From JBOGZI01 sp050697275 (lineage in GTDB: Bacteria; Actinomycetota; Thermoleophilia; Solirubrobacterales; 70-9), in assembly GCA_050697275.1 (NCBI GenBank), contig JBOGZI010000169.1, positions 1 to 15,645 on the forward strand: a DNA stretch of 15,645 bases, given 5' to 3'. Made by a program: the position numbers and the translations under genes. Shown in pieces: positions 14,425 through 15,645 of the stretch. The notes below the pieces were generated by a model. The model was not told where the DNA came from. It saw nothing but the letters and a program-made list of their open reading frames with translations, and did not search any database. Position 1 is the first letter of the stretch; each line of letters starts with the position of its first letter.

Positions 14425-15063
14425 TCAGCGGAGGGCGAGCGCCCAGCGACGTCGGTAGGAGACCGGGGATTCCCTCGACCGCAGCCGCAGGGAGAGGCGC
14501 TCGCTCGCGCCCGCCCGCTCCGGCGCAGGGTCCTCCCGCTCCGCCCCATCGCGCACGGCCAACATCTCCCCCAAGGACTCGAGGGCCCTGGCTTCCAGCA
14601 CACCGACCCTGCCGGGCGCGCGACGGAGGATCAGCGACACCTCCGCAAGGCTGAAGCCGAGCACGCGAAGCAGGACGAGCGCCTCCCGCCCTCCGACCGG
14701 AAGCCGGGTGATCAGCGACGCGAGCGGATCGCCGTCCTCGGGCGGACGCCGCCGCGACCGCGACGCCCCGACGCGATCGTGGGCAAGCCAAAAGAGCCAG
14801 ACCCGGAACGGGACCGGTCCGAGCTCGTACCGGCGGAAACGGTCGATAGCGGTTTCGAGCACGTCGTAGGTCGCCTGCTCGGCATCGACGGCGCTGGTCA
14901 GGACCAGGTAGAGGTAGGCGTAGAGCTCTGATCCATAACGGTCATAGAGCTGGAGGAAAGCCTCGGGATCGCCCTGCCACGAGCCGCGCAGCAGCGCCGC
15001 CGCAATCCGCTCATCGGCCGCCTCCGGCACACCATTCCCCCGCGTCGTCACGCACCGCATCAT
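14425..15063 (-). CDS. Divergent ECF sigma-like protein (first member of the first pair)
   Basis: From ATG 15063 the product is about 212 residues. Region 2 is recognisable (GDPEAFLQLYDRYGSELYAYL, FRVWLFWLAHDRVGASRS), but the D-A-E-D-A-T-Q-D-V-F signature of its neighbour reads D-A-E-Q-A-T-Y-D-V-L, and the A-R-N of the core motif reads A-H-D. Region 4 is better kept (LITRLPVGGREALVLLRVLG, then SLAEVSLILRRAPGRVGVLE). A basic tail follows, ending in SPVSYRRRWALALR. The frame extends upstream to 15174, but that would overlap the preceding gene with low-complexity residues. GTG 15030, with GGGGG about six bases upstream, and GTG 15051 are alternative starts. The close pairing and sequence similarity to the downstream gene suggest duplication followed by divergence. 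Confidence 0.85.
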   Translation of the reverse strand: MMRCVTTRGNGVPEAADERIAAALLRGSWQGDPEAFLQLYDRYGSELYAYLYLVLTSAVDAEQATYDVLETAIDRFRRYELGPVPFRVWLFWLAHDRVGASRSRRRPPEDGDPLASLITRLPVGGREALVLLRVLGFSLAEVSLILRRAPGRVGVLEARALESLGEMLAVRDGAEREDPAPERAGASERLSLRLRSRESPVSYRRRWALALR

Positions 15064-15091
15064 CCCAGGTACGGCGCAAGGCGTGGGCCCT

Positions 15092-15645
15092 TCAGTGGCG
15101 CCGGTATCGAGCCCAGGCCGGTGCCGGCAGCTCGGGCTCGCGGCGGCGCGGGGTGGGGCGGGCGGTTCGAACACCGAGCGCGAGGATCAGCGCCGCGAGG
15201 CCGAGCCCGCCGCCGATCAGGGCGTTCCGGGCCCAGGCGGAGGGCTGATGGCGAGCTGGGAGAGGGGTGATCGAGGCCTCGGGCCTGCCGGCTACCCGGC
15301 GGGTGGCCGGATTCTGAGCCCCTGCGCCGGAGGCGTTTCGGCTCATCTCCGAGGAGCCGGGGACTGTGTCTGAGCTCTGGGCGAGGTCGCCCCCACCCTC
15401 CCGGACCTCGGAGCCCTCCTCGGCGGAGTCCGCCCCGGACTTCTGCGCGGCGGCCTGGCGCTGGCGGGCCTCGCGGCGCGCCCCCGAGGGCGGCGCGGGG
15501 TTGACCGGCGGGGTGGGCGGCTGGATCACCGTGGTGGGCGGGGAGACGTCGATCCCCGACGGAGAGACGTTCAGATCGAGCGGCGCCTGCGAGGCGAAGG
15601 TGGGGGGAGCCGGAGGCGCCGGGGGAGGCGCCGGGGCCTGGGCGG
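15092..15645 (-). CDS. C-terminal end of a Pro-rich membrane-anchored surface protein (5' end outside window)
   Basis: The frame is open from the right window edge to TGA 15092-15094, giving 183 visible residues. The order is a Pro/Ala-rich stalk (AQAPAPPPAPPAPPTFASQ), a segment with VSPSGIDVSPPTTVIQPP, a polar Gln/Glu/Ser/Gly linker, one transmembrane helix (ALIGGGLGLAALILALGV) and a basic cytoplasmic tail of about 25 residues (RTARPTPRRREPELPAPAW...). This is the classic layout of a protein with a large extracellular part anchored at its C-terminus. The extracellular domains lie outside the window. Its stalk resembles the Pro/Ala stretch where the giant protein leaves the left edge, so the two may be relatives. 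An internal GTG at 15529 would give only a fragment and is not a credible start. Confidence 0.88.
   Translation of the reverse strand, partial: AQAPAPPPAPPAPPTFASQAPLDLNVSPSGIDVSPPTTVIQPPTPPVNPAPPSGARREARQRQAAAQKSGADSAEEGSEVREGGGDLAQSSDTVPGSSEMSRNASGAGAQNPATRRVAGRPEASITPLPARHQPSAWARNALIGGGLGLAALILALGVRTARPTPRRREPELPAPAWARYRRH

Overview
The window is very GC-rich and tightly packed, as in a high-GC actinobacterium. The best taxonomic clue is the C-terminal domain of the secreted propeller protein (9208-12684). It is an Ig-like fold with a Lys/Arg-rich loop between two cysteines, ending in a 'GxYRAxITAxDxAGN' strand, a combination I associate with Thermoleophilia (Solirubrobacterales and relatives). 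The assignment comes from memory of the family, not from a search. No tRNA, rRNA, CRISPR array, insertion sequence or phage gene is visible, and no gap between genes reaches 300 bases.

Layout, read leftward from the right edge because nearly everything is on the minus strand. (1) 15645-15092: the C-terminal end of a Pro/Ala-rich, membrane-anchored surface protein. (2) 15063-14425 and 14421-13759: two adjacent ECF-type sigma factors, the first divergent and the second canonical, ending at a hairpin. (3) 13553-13149 and 13152-12779: an MNT nucleotidyltransferase / HEPN toxin-antitoxin pair. The two genes overlap by four bases, and the HEPN reading frame is broken by a one-base frameshift. (4) 12684-7047: a likely operon of a 1158-residue secreted delta-60-repeat beta-propeller protein, an unknown 104-residue protein, a divergent sigma-like protein with a long C-terminal tail, and a canonical ECF sigma factor. 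(5) 6521-6986, plus strand: two small coupled membrane proteins. (6) 6409 to the left edge: a giant secreted protein of more than 2136 residues. It has a signal peptide, a long BNR/propeller-like region, a metallophosphoesterase-like domain that has lost almost all metal ligands, and the start of a Pro/Ala stalk at the window edge.

The main theme is a repeated arrangement: a large extracellular protein gene followed on the same strand by a divergent sigma-like gene and then a canonical ECF sigma gene. It occurs twice (15645-13759 and 12684-7047), and no recognisable zinc-type anti-sigma gene accompanies either copy. The giant gene at 6409 may begin a third copy, with its sigma pair expected just outside the window. 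I infer a surface-protein programme controlled by paired sigma factors. The sequence supports the arrangement; the regulatory link is a hypothesis.
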